NCBI RefSeq assembly: GCF_020873915.1
Contig: NZ_JAHWGP010000008.1
Span: 150,158 to 214,157, forward strand
Direction: 5' to 3'
Source of the DNA: Streptomyces sp. DH5
GTDB lineage: Bacteria > Actinomycetota > Actinomycetes > Streptomycetales > Streptomycetaceae
DNA: 64,000 nt
The notes below the pieces were generated by a model. That model ran no database searches. It was not told the origin of the DNA and saw only the letters and a program-made list of their open reading frames with translations. Shown here piece by piece: positions 30,923-39,772 of this stretch. Every line of letters starts with the position of its first letter. Within the stretch, counting starts at the first letter, position 1. The position numbers and the translations under genes are program-made.

Positions 30923-33664
30923 ATGTCCCCCATCCCCCGCAGATCCCTGCTGAAGGCGGCCGCCGTCGCCGGAGCCGCCGCCCCGTTCAGCTGGGCCCCG
31001 GGAGCGCGGAACGCCGCAGCCGCGCCCCGCGCGGACGCCACCGACGCCGACCCGGTCACCCTCGACTGGCTGGAGGACGGCGGCCTGGGCGCGGCCCCCG
31101 GTTCCACCGTCGGCGTGCCCTGGCCCAAGGGCGCCCACCGGGAGGGCCAGACCTTCGCGCTGACCGACGCCGACGGAGAGTCCGTCCCCGTCCAGTCCTG
31201 GCCGATCGCCTACTGGCCCGACGGCTCCCTCAAGTGGACCGCGCACGCCGTCGGTTCCGGATCCGGGAAGCTCACCCTGACCGCGGGGGCGCCCGCCGCG
31301 CCCCCCGGGAAGAAGGTCACCGTCGACGCACGCGGCGGCACCGTCGACGTCTCGACCGGCGTCATCACCGTCCGGATCAGCACGTCCGGCGCCACCCTCG
31401 TCAAGTCGGTCCGCCGCGGCTCCACCGAGATCGCCCGCGACGGCCGCCTCGTCCTCCTGCGCCAGCCCGAGTACGAGGACGGCGACCGGACCACCGTCAG
31501 GACCGAACGCTTCGACGGCACCGTCTCCGACGTCACCGTCGAGCAGGAAGGACCCGTCCGCGCGGTCGTCCGCATCGACGGAAAGCACCGCAAGGGCCGC
31601 CGCGACCTGCTGCCCTTCTCCATCCGCCTCTACTTCTACGCGGGCGCCGACTCCTTCCGCATGGTCCACACGATCACCTACGACGGGAAGCAGGAACCGG
31701 GCAGGGCGAGCGGCGACTTCGTCCGCGGACTCGGCGTCCGCTTCACCGTGCCCCTGCGCGACGAGTCCTACGACCGTCACATCCGCATCGGCGGCGAAGG
31801 CACCGGCCTGCTGCGCGAGGCCGTCAAGGGCATCACCGGACTGCGCCGCGACCCGGGCGCCGCCGTCCAGGCGGCCCAGTTCGCCGGCGAGGAACTGCCC
31901 GCCCCCGCCACCTGGGACCAGCGGGTCACCAGCCGCCTCCAGTACATCCCCGAGTGGGGCGACTACACCCTCTCCCAGCTCTCCGCCGACGGCTTCACCC
32001 TGCGCAAGCGCACCAAGAAGGGGCACGGCTGGATCGGCGCCGGCGGCGGCCGGCGCGCCTCCGGGTTCGGCTACGTCGGAGGAGCGAGCGGCGGACTCTC
32101 CTTCGGCCTGCGCGACTTCTGGGAGAAGTACCCCGCCCAGCTCGACATCCGCGACGCCCAGACCGACGCGGCCGAGGTCACCCTCTGGCTCTGGTCACCC
32201 GAGGCACAGCCCATGGACCTGCGCTTCTACCACGACGGCATGGGCCAGGACACCTTCCCCGAACAGCTCGAAGGCCTCAACATCACCTACGAGGACTACG
32301 AACCCGGATTCGGCACCCCCTACGGCATCGCCCGTACCTCCGAACTCCTCTTCTGGGCCAACGACTCCACCCCGACCGCCGAGACACTCGCCGAACAGGT
32401 CAAAGCCGTACGCGTCCTCCCGCAACTCGCCGCCCCGCCGAAGCAGCTCATCCGCGCCGGTGTCTTCGGCAAGGGCCTGTACGCCGAACCCGACCGCTCC
32501 ACACCGGCCAAGGCCAGGATCGAGGACCACCTCGACTTCCTCTTCACGTACTACAAGGACCAGGTCGAGCAGCGCCGCTGGTACGGCTTCTGGGACTACG
32601 GCGACATCATGCACACCTACGACACGGCCCGGCACCAGTGGCGCTACGACGTCGGCGGCTACGCCTGGGACAACTCCGAACTCTCACCCGACCTGTGGCT
32701 CTGGTACGCCTACCTGCGCTCCGGCCGCGCCGACATCTTCCGCTTCGCCGAGGCCATGACCCGCCACACCGGCGAGGTCGACGTCTACCACCTCGGCCAG
32801 TGGGCCGGCCTCGGCACCCGGCACGGCGTCCAGCACTACGCCGACAGCGCCAAACAGCAGCGCATCGCCAACACCACCTACCGCCGCTACTACTACTTCC
32901 TCACCGCAGACGAACGCGTCGGCGACCTCATGCACGCCTGCGTCGACTCCGACGAGACCTTCCTCGCCCTCGACCCCCTCCGCAAGATCCGCACCGAGCC
33001 CTACACACCCGACCGCAACGCCCTGTCCGTCGGCTTCGGCACCGACTGGAGCGGACTGGTCTCCGCCTGGCTCACCGAGTGGGAACGCAAGGGCCCCAAG
33101 TGGGAGAAGGCCAGGGCCCGCGTGCTCTCCACCATGGAGACCATCGCCGCCCAGCCCAACGGCTTCGTCCAGGGCAGCGGCCTGTACGACCTCGACACCG
33201 GCAGGTTCGCCGTCGCCGCCACCCCGAAGGTCGAGGTCTCCCACCTCTCGGCCGTGTTCGGCCTGAACGAACTGTGCGCCGAGCTCATCGACCTCGTCGA
33301 CGACATGCCCGACTTCGCCGAGGCCTACTACGACTACTGCCGCTACTTCAACGCGAGCAAGACCGAACAGGCCGCCCGCTACGGCGCCCACTTCGGCAAC
33401 CTCATCCTCTTCCAGGGCCACTCCCGCCTCGATGCCTACGCCGCCGTACGGACCGGCGACGAGAAGCTCGCTCAGCGGGCCTGGCAGAAGTTCTACGAAT
33501 CCGACGGCTACAGGGAATCGGCCCCCTGGAAGACCGAGAAGGTGAGCGGACCGACCGCCCTGGTCGCGGGCAGCGAGGCCACCTGGGTCTCCACCAACGA
33601 CACCGCCCTCTACGGCCTCGCCGCCATCGAGAACCTGGCACTGCTCGGAGACCGGATGCCGTAA
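30923..33664 (+). CDS. secreted YetA/PcRGLX-type exo-rhamnogalacturonan lyase (PL26-like)
   Basis: A 913-residue secreted protein. The Tat signal has RRSLLKAAAVAG (R6-R7) and an Ala-rich cleavage region around residues 25-40, with no lipobox. The mature part opens with a beta-barrel domain typical of the PcRGLX/YetA family (DWLEDGGLGAAPGSTVGVPW, SWPIAYWPDGSLKWTAHAV). The central and C-terminal parts are rich in Trp and Tyr (WYGFWDYGDIMHTYD, WAGLGTRHGVQHYAD), consistent with an alpha/alpha-barrel catalytic domain. Predicted to cleave rhamnogalacturonan I from pectin by beta-elimination. AAAGGAAAGG supports the ATG. Exact activity is inferred from family and context. Confidence 0.72.
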   Translation: MSPIPRRSLLKAAAVAGAAAPFSWAPGARNAAAAPRADATDADPVTLDWLEDGGLGAAPGSTVGVPWPKGAHREGQTFALTDADGESVPVQSWPIAYWPDGSLKWTAHAVGSGSGKLTLTAGAPAAPPGKKVTVDARGGTVDVSTGVITVRISTSGATLVKSVRRGSTEIARDGRLVLLRQPEYEDGDRTTVRTERFDGTVSDVTVEQEGPVRAVVRIDGKHRKGRRDLLPFSIRLYFYAGADSFRMVHTITYDGKQEPGRASGDFVRGLGVRFTVPLRDESYDRHIRIGGEGTGLLREAVKGITGLRRDPGAAVQAAQFAGEELPAPATWDQRVTSRLQYIPEWGDYTLSQLSADGFTLRKRTKKGHGWIGAGGGRRASGFGYVGGASGGLSFGLRDFWEKYPAQLDIRDAQTDAAEVTLWLWSPEAQPMDLRFYHDGMGQDTFPEQLEGLNITYEDYEPGFGTPYGIARTSELLFWANDSTPTAETLAEQVKAVRVLPQLAAPPKQLIRAGVFGKGLYAEPDRSTPAKARIEDHLDFLFTYYKDQVEQRRWYGFWDYGDIMHTYDTARHQWRYDVGGYAWDNSELSPDLWLWYAYLRSGRADIFRFAEAMTRHTGEVDVYHLGQWAGLGTRHGVQHYADSAKQQRIANTTYRRYYYFLTADERVGDLMHACVDSDETFLALDPLRKIRTEPYTPDRNALSVGFGTDWSGLVSAWLTEWERKGPKWEKARARVLSTMETIAAQPNGFVQGSGLYDLDTGRFAVAATPKVEVSHLSAVFGLNELCAELIDLVDDMPDFAEAYYDYCRYFNASKTEQAARYGAHFGNLILFQGHSRLDAYAAVRTGDEKLAQRAWQKFYESDGYRESAPWKTEKVSGPTALVAGSEATWVSTNDTALYGLAAIENLALLGDRMP

Positions 33665-33700
33665 CCGCACATCCCCGGCGCGGGCGGGCACACTCCGTAC

Positions 33701-34150
33701 ATGGACTGGAACCATTACCGCTTCCGCAGTCTGTGGACCCTGTCCGCGCCCGCCGCGACGGTGTACGGCGCACTGGAACGGATCGAGGACTACCCACTGT
33801 GGTGGCCCCAGGTGCGCGAGGTCACCCGCCTCGACGACACCAGCGGCATCGTCACCATCCGCTCCCTCCTGCCGTACGACCTGACCTCCACGGTGCGGGA
33901 GGGCCGGCGCGACCGGGAGACCGGCGTGCTGGAGGCCGGCCTGTCCGGCGACATCGACGGCTGGGCCCGCTGGACCGTGACCAGTCTGGGAGACCACGGC
34001 TGTCTCGCCCACTACGAGCAGGAGGTCGACGTCCGCAAACCACTGCTGCGCCTGCTCGCCGTGCCCGCCCGGCCCGTCTTCCGCCTCAACCACGCGGCGA
34101 TGATGCGGGCCGGCCGGCGCGGACTGGCCGCACACCTGCGAGCGGTTTGA
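33701..34150 (+). CDS. SRPBCC-family (polyketide cyclase/START-like) protein
   Basis: A 149-residue single-domain helix-grip protein: N-terminal strand YRFRSLWTLSAPAATVYGAL, the conserved ERIEDYPLWWPQVREV helix region and a long C-terminal helix ending AAHLRAV. Such proteins bind hydrophobic ligands in an internal cavity; no catalytic role can be assigned. It sits between the lyase gene and the second tRNA-Val(CAC), 36 bases from the former. Confidence 0.8.
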   Translation: MDWNHYRFRSLWTLSAPAATVYGALERIEDYPLWWPQVREVTRLDDTSGIVTIRSLLPYDLTSTVREGRRDRETGVLEAGLSGDIDGWARWTVTSLGDHGCLAHYEQEVDVRKPLLRLLAVPARPVFRLNHAAMMRAGRRGLAAHLRAV

Positions 34151-34189
34151 AGGAAGCCCGCCCGGACCTGTATGGTTCAGTGCGTTCCC

Positions 34190-34261
34190 GGGCGATTAGC
34201 TCAGTGGGAGAGCGCTTCGTTCACACCGAAGAGGTCACTGGTTCGAACCCAGTATCGCCCA
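34190..34261 (+). tRNA. tRNA-Val (anticodon CAC), copy B
   Basis: The 72 bases are identical to the tRNA at 26640-26711 (acceptor GGGCGAT, anticodon CAC, discriminator A, CCA not encoded). Same orientation, 7.5 kb apart. Confidence 0.94.
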
Positions 34262-34268
34262 CCGGGAG

Positions 34269-34301
34269 AAGCCGGTCCGTCGCCGACGGACCGGCTTTCT
34301 T
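34269..34301. terminator. terminator between tRNA-Val copy B and the exonuclease gene
   Basis: AAGCCGGTCCGTCG and CGACGGACCGGCTT form a near-perfect stem followed by TCTT. It serves the tRNA on the plus strand and, read the other way, can end the minus-strand exonuclease gene 19 bases away. Confidence 0.75.
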
Positions 34302-34319
34302 GCTGCCTGCGGCCCGCCC

Positions 34320-35045
34320 TCATGCCGCCGCCGGCAGATCCGGGCGCAGCGGCCAGGCCGGGTCGACGACCTCCTCCGTGCCGGTGCGCGCGAACCACGA
34401 CTGCAGGCCCCGCGCCTGCGCCGCATGCCACAGCGCCTGCAGGGTGTGCAGCTCACCGGGGGACAGCCGCTCCAGACGGGACGCGAAACGACGCCCCACC
34501 GCCCGGGCGACCTCCAGGGCGGCCACCGCGTCCGCCGCCGCCTCGTGCGCCCCCTCCAGCGGCACCTCGTAGTACGCGCACAGGTCGCTCAAGGTGCGGC
34601 GCCCCTTGCGGTAGCGGTCCAGATGCTTGTCGAGCACCCACGGATCCAGCACCAGCAGCGGCGTCCGCTCGAACCACCGGCTCAGCGACGACGCCCGGTG
34701 CCGGCGCAATTCCCGGTCCAGCAGCGTCAGATCGAACGGCGCGTTCATCACCACCACCGGACGGCCCACCCGTGCCTGCTCCGCCAGTGCCTGCGCCACC
34801 TCGTGCATCACCGGCGCCGGCCAGCGGCCGTTGCGCTGGAGGTGCTCTTCGGTCAGCCCGTGCACCCGCGTCGCCCCGGCCGGCACCGGTACCCCCGGAT
34901 TCACCAGCCAGCGCGTCACCCGGGGCCGGCTGCCCGGCGCGTCCTGGACGACGAGAGCGGCCGACACGATCCGGTCGGTCTCGACGTCCACACCCGTCGT
35001 CTCCGTGTCGAAAGCGGCCAACGGCCCCTCGTGCCATCTCGTCAT
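34320..35045 (-). CDS. DEDDh 3'-5' exonuclease (DnaQ-like)
   Basis: A 241-residue exonuclease of the DNA polymerase III epsilon fold. Exo I is FDTETTG (D13, E15), Exo II NAPFDLTLLDREL, Exo III HEAAADAVAALEVA with the catalytic His-Asp spacing of the DEDDh class. It is a stand-alone exonuclease without polymerase-binding domains, likely for DNA repair or RNA trimming. ATG 35045 has GAGGGG at good distance on the minus strand; an ATG 24 bases upstream lacks one. It is divergent from the DUF4365 gene. Confidence 0.86.
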   Translation of the reverse strand: MTRWHEGPLAAFDTETTGVDVETDRIVSAALVVQDAPGSRPRVTRWLVNPGVPVPAGATRVHGLTEEHLQRNGRWPAPVMHEVAQALAEQARVGRPVVVMNAPFDLTLLDRELRRHRASSLSRWFERTPLLVLDPWVLDKHLDRYRKGRRTLSDLCAYYEVPLEGAHEAAADAVAALEVARAVGRRFASRLERLSPGELHTLQALWHAAQARGLQSWFARTGTEEVVDPAWPLRPDLPAAA

Positions 35046-35212
35046 ACCCAGCAACCCCTCGTCCACCATCGGCAGTTGACGCGGAGTCCACTGCCCGAAG
35101 CGGTGATACCCGGGCTGTTTGCGCCGTACGCCGGAAGGAGACAACAGGAGTACGGGTCTTCGTGGTTCAGTGACCCGCACGGGGAAAACACTGTTCTGGA
35201 AGGCTGTTGGCC

Positions 35213-35779
35213 ATGGCCATCGCGCAGCCCGAACGGGGCGGGCTGCTGCCCGAGCGCACGCCGGCCTCTCGCGGCACCCTCGCCACCACCGCCTGCATGG
35301 AGACCCTGCAGGTCGGCTATCTGCACGCCGTCGCCGCCGCCGCGGGCTGTTCGCTCTCCCAGCCCTTCCCGGACAACGGCATCGACTGGCACGTCAGCCA
35401 CAGCGCCGCCGGACACACCGTCGACGACGAGGTCACCATCAAGGTGCAACTGAAGGCGACCTACCAGATCGCCCCCGACCCGCCGGGCCGCTTCTTCTCC
35501 TTCACGCTCGACAACGCCCACCTCGCCAAACTCGCCCGCACCCCGGTCGCCGTGCACAAGATCCTCGTCGTGATGATCGTGCCCCGCTCGCAGGACGACT
35601 GGCTGCGCGCCGGCCACGACCGCCTCGACCTGCGGCACTGCTGCTACTGGACCAACCTCGCGGGACACCCGGTGACCGGCCGGCACCGCACCACCGTGCG
35701 GATCCCCACCTCACGCATCTTCGACGACCGGGCGCTGTGCGAGATCATGACGCGGGTCGGGACCGGAGGGACACCGTGA
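35213..35779 (+). CDS. DUF4365 nuclease-like protein
   Basis: A 188-residue protein matching the DUF4365 pattern: an N-terminal helix with Glu30 (ACMETLQVGYLHAVAAAAG), then NGIDWHV with D58 and VTIKVQLKAT with Q79 and K81. D...QxK in this arrangement resembles the PD-(D/E)XK endonuclease active site. The C-terminal half (DRLDLRHCCYWTNLAGHP) is the usual tail of the family. GGAAGG precedes ATG 35213. Its stop overlaps the GTG of the next gene by four bases, so the two proteins are probably made together. Role unknown. Confidence 0.75.
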   Translation: MAIAQPERGGLLPERTPASRGTLATTACMETLQVGYLHAVAAAAGCSLSQPFPDNGIDWHVSHSAAGHTVDDEVTIKVQLKATYQIAPDPPGRFFSFTLDNAHLAKLARTPVAVHKILVVMIVPRSQDDWLRAGHDRLDLRHCCYWTNLAGHPVTGRHRTTVRIPTSRIFDDRALCEIMTRVGTGGTP

Positions 35780-37017
35780 CGCACCTTCCGGCCGGCGGGC
35801 CCCTGCGGCCCGTCCGCTCCCACCCCGCCGGCGCCGCCTTCGACGGCCGCCCGCCCGATCCCGCCGACACCGATCCAGCCGTGCTGACCGCACTGCTCCA
35901 CCGGCACGGCTGGCAGCGCCGCGGCGGCATCCCCGGACGCTACGGACGGTGGACCCCGCCCGGACCGGGCACCGGCACCGGCACCAGTCTCCTGGTGCCG
36001 GTGAGCCGCGCCTTCCCCGACAGCGAGGACCTGCTCGGCGAGGCCCTGCTGGCCCTCTCGCGCAGCGGCGCCCCCCGCGCCCGCGAGATCCTGCTGGCCC
36101 TGGCCGTGCCGAGTGACGAGATCCACTGGTCGCGCGACACCCCGGCCGGGCCCGGCGGCGCCACGGCCTGGACGGCGGAGGAGCAACTGCGTTCCGCCGC
36201 ACGCCGGATCCTGCTCGCCGCAGCCCTCGCCACCCGCGCCCGCACCGGATTCCACGGCGCCCGGCACCGGCGCACGGCCGCCGCCGCGCTGGACACCGTC
36301 CTGGTCGGCCCCGCGCGGGGCGGACGCCGGCTCACCGCCTTCGCCCCCGTCACCACCGGCCGCTCCCTCGCCGTGTGCCTCCACCACGCCCTGTACGCCG
36401 TCCGCGAGGCCATCGACTACCGCCGTGCCACCGGCGGCATGGACGCCTTCGACACCGCCGTCGCCGCGGGCGTCAGCCAGGAACTCACCGAGGCCCTCGT
36501 CGCCCTGGTCCGCGGCACCGAGGGCGCCCGCGTCGGCATCGCCTGGGCGCCGGCGGCCGGAGTCCCCGGCGGCTGCGCGGCCGCCGCGGAACCCGTCGAA
36601 TTCTCACCCGGGGACCTGCCCGTCCTGCGCGAGGCCGGCCTGCGCTACCAGCGGACGGAACCGTCCGTCACCGTACGGATCACCGGCACCGTCGTACGGA
36701 TGCACCGGCCGGGGCCCCGCGGCGACGGCGTGATCCGGCTGCGCGTCCTCGCCGGAGCCGAGATCGGCCGGGTCCGCGCCGTGCTCGGCGAGGAGGACTA
36801 CCGCATCGCCGGACACGCCCACCTCGTCGGACTGCCGGTCCGCGTCCGGGGGCGGCTGGAGAGCCGGGGCGGCTTCCGCCGGCTCACCGACGCCCGGGAC
36901 CTGGAGCCCGTGCAGGTCGACGACGCCGAACGGGACCGACTGCTCAAGGCGCTCCAGGCGAACGCCGAGACCGCGGCCTTCTTCGGTGAGGCCTGCGGCA
37001 CCGACGACGGGATTTGA
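35776..37017 (+). CDS. uncharacterised 413-aa protein coupled to DUF4365
   Basis: A 413-residue soluble protein I do not recognise. The first two thirds are Arg/Ala-rich without clear motifs. The C-terminal part (about 295-390), with SVTVRITGTVVRMHRPGPRG, GVIRLRVLAGAEIGRVRAVL and LPVRVRGRLESRGGFRRL, reads like an OB-fold-like beta barrel. GGAGGG precedes GTG 35776, which overlaps the DUF4365 stop as GTGA. The pairing with a nuclease-like protein suggests a two-component nucleic-acid system, but that is inference. Confidence 0.65.
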   Translation: MTHLPAGGPLRPVRSHPAGAAFDGRPPDPADTDPAVLTALLHRHGWQRRGGIPGRYGRWTPPGPGTGTGTSLLVPVSRAFPDSEDLLGEALLALSRSGAPRAREILLALAVPSDEIHWSRDTPAGPGGATAWTAEEQLRSAARRILLAAALATRARTGFHGARHRRTAAAALDTVLVGPARGGRRLTAFAPVTTGRSLAVCLHHALYAVREAIDYRRATGGMDAFDTAVAAGVSQELTEALVALVRGTEGARVGIAWAPAAGVPGGCAAAAEPVEFSPGDLPVLREAGLRYQRTEPSVTVRITGTVVRMHRPGPRGDGVIRLRVLAGAEIGRVRAVLGEEDYRIAGHAHLVGLPVRVRGRLESRGGFRRLTDARDLEPVQVDDAERDRLLKALQANAETAAFFGEACGTDDGI

Positions 37018-37110
37018 TTTCGCGGAGCACCCTCCCGGGTCGGTACGATCGCACCCATGCGTGCGCTCCGGTATGGCGCCGCGACCACAGCCTTCAGTCA
37101 GGAGAGACCG

Positions 37111-39087
37111 GTGTCAGACGTCCGTGTGATCATCCAACGCGATTCCGAGCGGGAAGAACGCGTGGTGACGACGGGCACCACGGCCGCCGAGCTCTTCGCC
37201 GGCGAGCGCACGGTCGTCGCCGCCCGCGTGGCAGGCGAGCTCAAGGACCTCGCCCACGAGGTCAAGGACGGCGAGACCGTCGAGGCGGTCGAGATCTCCT
37301 CCGAGGACGGTCTCGACATCCTGCGCCACTCCACCGCGCACGTCATGGCCCAGGCCGTGCAGGAGCTGTTCCCCGAGGCCAAGCTGGGCATCGGCCCGCC
37401 GGTGCGGGACGGCTTCTACTACGACTTCGACGTGGACAAGCCCTTCCACCCCGATGACCTCAAGGCCATCGAGAAGAAGATGCAGGAGATCCAGAAGCGC
37501 GGCCAGCGCTTCTCCCGCCGTGTCGTCACCGACGACGAGGCCCGCGAGGAGCTCGCCGGAGAGCCGTACAAGCTGGAGCTGATCGGCCTCAAGGGCTCCG
37601 CCTCGCACGACGACGGCGCGGACGTCGAGGTCGGCGCCGGCGAGCTGACGATCTACGACAACCTGGACGCCAAGACCGGCGAGCTGTGCTGGAAGGACCT
37701 CTGCCGCGGTCCCCACCTGCCCACCACCCGGTACATCCCCGCGTTCAAGCTGATGCGCAACGCGGCCGCCTACTGGCGCGGCAGCGAGAAGAACCCCATG
37801 CTCCAGCGCATCTACGGCACCGCCTGGCCGTCCAAGGACGAGCTGAAGGCGCACCTGGAGTTCCTCGCCGAGGCCGAGAAGCGCGACCACCGCAAGCTGG
37901 GCAGCGAGCTCGACCTGTTCTCCGTCCCGGAGCAGATCGGCTCCGGCCTCGCCGTCTTCCACCCCAAGGGCGGCATCATCCGCCGGGTCATGGAGGACTA
38001 CTCGCGCCGCCGCCACGAGGAGGAGGGCTACGAGTTCGTCTACACCCCGCACGCGACGAAGGGGAAGCTCTTCGAGACCTCGGGCCACCTGGACTGGTAC
38101 GCCGACGGCATGTACCCGCCCATGCAGCTCGACGAGGGCGTGGACTACTACCTCAAGCCCATGAACTGCCCGATGCACAACCTGATCTTCGACGCGCGAG
38201 GCCGGTCCTACCGTGAACTGCCGCTGCGCCTCTTCGAGTTCGGGACCGTGTACCGGTACGAGAAGTCGGGCGTCGTGCACGGCCTGACCCGCGCCCGCGG
38301 CTTCACCCAGGACGACGCGCACATCTACTGCACCCGCGAGCAGATGTCGGAGGAGCTCGACAAGACGCTCACCTTCGTCCTGAACCTGCTGCGCGACTAC
38401 GGCCTGACCGACTTCTACCTGGAGCTGTCCACCAAGGACCCGGAGAAGTTCGTCGGCTCCGACGAGGCGTGGGAAGAGGCCACCGAGACGCTGCGCCAGG
38501 TCGCCGAGAAGCAGGGCCTGCCCCTGGTCCCGGACCCTGGCGGCGCAGCCTTCTACGGCCCGAAGATCTCCGTCCAGGCCAAGGACGCCATCGGCCGCAC
38601 GTGGCAGATGTCGACCATCCAGCTCGACTTCAACCTGCCGGAGCGCTTCGACCTGGAGTACACGGCAGCGGACGGCTCCAAGACCCGCCCGGTCATGATC
38701 CACCGCGCGCTGTTCGGCTCGATCGAGCGGTTCTTCGCGGTGCTGCTCGAGCACTACGCGGGCGCGTTCCCGGCCTGGCTGGCGCCGGTGCAGGCGATCG
38801 GCATCCCGATCGGCGACGCGCACGTCGAGTACCTGGAGAAGTTCGCGGACGCGGCCCGCAAGCAGGGTCTGCGCGTCGAGGTCGACTCCTCCTCCGACCG
38901 CATGCAGAAGAAGATCCGCAACGCCCAGAAGCAGAAGGTGCCCTTCATGGTCATCGCGGGCGACGAGGACATGACGAACGGTGCGGTGTCCTTCCGCTAC
39001 CGCGACGGCTCGCAGGAGAACGGCATCCCGGTCGACGAGGCCATCGCCAAGATCGCGAAGGTCGTCGAGGAGCGGGCGCAGGTCTGA
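37111..39087 (+). CDS. thrS: threonyl-tRNA synthetase
   Basis: A 658-residue class II synthetase that charges tRNA-Thr. Domain order: N-terminal TGS domain (1-60), editing SAD domain with [11 protein letters not shown] and the later zinc-type ligands, catalytic core with [15 protein letters not shown]-type and [10 protein letters not shown] (zinc-binding Cys), class II motif 3 near [20 protein letters not shown], and a C-terminal anticodon-binding domain ending EERAQV. CAGGAGA supports GTG 37111; the open frame extends 18 codons further upstream but without a ribosome site. A terminator follows. Confidence 0.96.
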   Translation: MSDVRVIIQRDSEREERVVTTGTTAAELFAGERTVVAARVAGELKDLAHEVKDGETVEAVEISSEDGLDILRHSTAHVMAQAVQELFPEAKLGIGPPVRDGFYYDFDVDKPFHPDDLKAIEKKMQEIQKRGQRFSRRVVTDDEAREELAGEPYKLELIGLKGSASHDDGADVEVGAGELTIYDNLDAKTGELCWKDLCRGPHLPTTRYIPAFKLMRNAAAYWRGSEKNPMLQRIYGTAWPSKDELKAHLEFLAEAEKRDHRKLGSELDLFSVPEQIGSGLAVFHPKGGIIRRVMEDYSRRRHEEEGYEFVYTPHATKGKLFETSGHLDWYADGMYPPMQLDEGVDYYLKPMNCPMHNLIFDARGRSYRELPLRLFEFGTVYRYEKSGVVHGLTRARGFTQDDAHIYCTREQMSEELDKTLTFVLNLLRDYGLTDFYLELSTKDPEKFVGSDEAWEEATETLRQVAEKQGLPLVPDPGGAAFYGPKISVQAKDAIGRTWQMSTIQLDFNLPERFDLEYTAADGSKTRPVMIHRALFGSIERFFAVLLEHYAGAFPAWLAPVQAIGIPIGDAHVEYLEKFADAARKQGLRVEVDSSSDRMQKKIRNAQKQKVPFMVIAGDEDMTNGAVSFRYRDGSQENGIPVDEAIAKIAKVVEERAQV

Positions 39088-39108
39088 CCACCGCGGAAAC
39101 CGCCGCAC

Positions 39109-39138
39109 GGCCCCCGGGAGCGGTCCCGGGGGCCTTTT
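39109..39138 (+). terminator. rho-independent terminator of thrS
   Basis: GGCCCCCGGGA pairs with TCCCGGGGGCC around GCGG, followed by TTTT, 21 bases after the thrS stop. Confidence 0.85.
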
Positions 39139-39160
39139 CCGTGCTTCCCCGGTGACGCCA

Positions 39161-39166
39161 TATGCT
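39161..39166 (+). promoter_or_regulatory. -10 element giving a leaderless HIT gene transcript
   Basis: TATGCT ends six bases before the ATG at 39173, placing the likely transcription start on the start codon. Confidence 0.42.
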
Positions 39167-39172
39167 GCACAC

Positions 39173-39721
39173 ATGACGAGTGAGCCGGAGCAGCAGTTGG
39201 GAGTGGGCACGCAGGACGCGTTCCAGCGTCTGTGGACACCCCACCGGATGGCCTACATCCAGGGCGAGAACAAGCCGACCGGCCCGGGCGCCGACGACGG
39301 CTGTCCCTTCTGCTCGATCCCGGCCAAGTCCGACGAGGACGGGCTGGTCCTCCGGCGCGGTGAGCTGGTGTACGCGGTGCTCAATCTCTACCCGTACACG
39401 GGCGGCCACCTGATGACGGTGCCCTACCGGCACGTCGCCGACTACACGGAGCTCACGGCCGAGGAGACCGCGGAGCTCGCCGAACTCACCAAGCAGGCGA
39501 TGACCGCGCTGCGGACGGCGTCCGGCGCGCACGGCTTCAACATCGGCATGAACCAGGGCACGGTCGCCGGGGCGGGCATCGCCGCCCACCTGCACCAGCA
39601 CGTCGTCCCGCGCTGGGGCGGCGACACCAACTTCATGCCCGTGGTCGGCCACACGAAGGTGCTCCCGCAGCTCCTCGGGGACACGAGGAAGATGCTCGCG
39701 GAGGCCTGGCCGCAGGACTGA
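39173..39721 (+). CDS. HIT-family hydrolase / AP4A phosphorylase-like protein
   Basis: A 182-residue histidine-triad protein. The triad HLHQHVVPRW follows NIGMNQGTVAGAGIAAHL. The N-terminal part has a CPFCSI pair that with a later His could bind zinc, as in actinobacterial HIT nucleotide phosphorylases. It probably cleaves diadenosine polyphosphates or other nucleotidyl bonds. The ATG is next to TATGCT, so the mRNA may be leaderless. It precedes nothing co-directional; the next gene is convergent. Confidence 0.87.
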   Translation: MTSEPEQQLGVGTQDAFQRLWTPHRMAYIQGENKPTGPGADDGCPFCSIPAKSDEDGLVLRRGELVYAVLNLYPYTGGHLMTVPYRHVADYTELTAEETAELAELTKQAMTALRTASGAHGFNIGMNQGTVAGAGIAAHLHQHVVPRWGGDTNFMPVVGHTKVLPQLLGDTRKMLAEAWPQD

Positions 39722-39772
39722 TGCGGGCCCCGACCAGCCCGCCGGGCCCCGACCAGCCCCGCCGCCGGAGGC

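Noticed and set aside
26640-34261. Integrative element using tRNA-Val(CAC) as attachment site
   Set aside because: No integrase, excisionase or replication gene lies between the tRNAs, and both tRNA genes are complete. Recombination between repeats remains possible and is listed as a finding.
34172-35173. 333-codon plus-strand frame from tRNA-Val into the exonuclease region
   Set aside because: It covers the tRNA gene and a terminator and is Pro/Arg-rich noise antisense to a clear DEDDh exonuclease.
35119-35775. 219-codon upstream extension of the 413-aa protein frame
   Set aside because: It overlaps the DUF4365 gene in another frame; the GTGA overlap and GGAGGG site at 35776 mark the real start.
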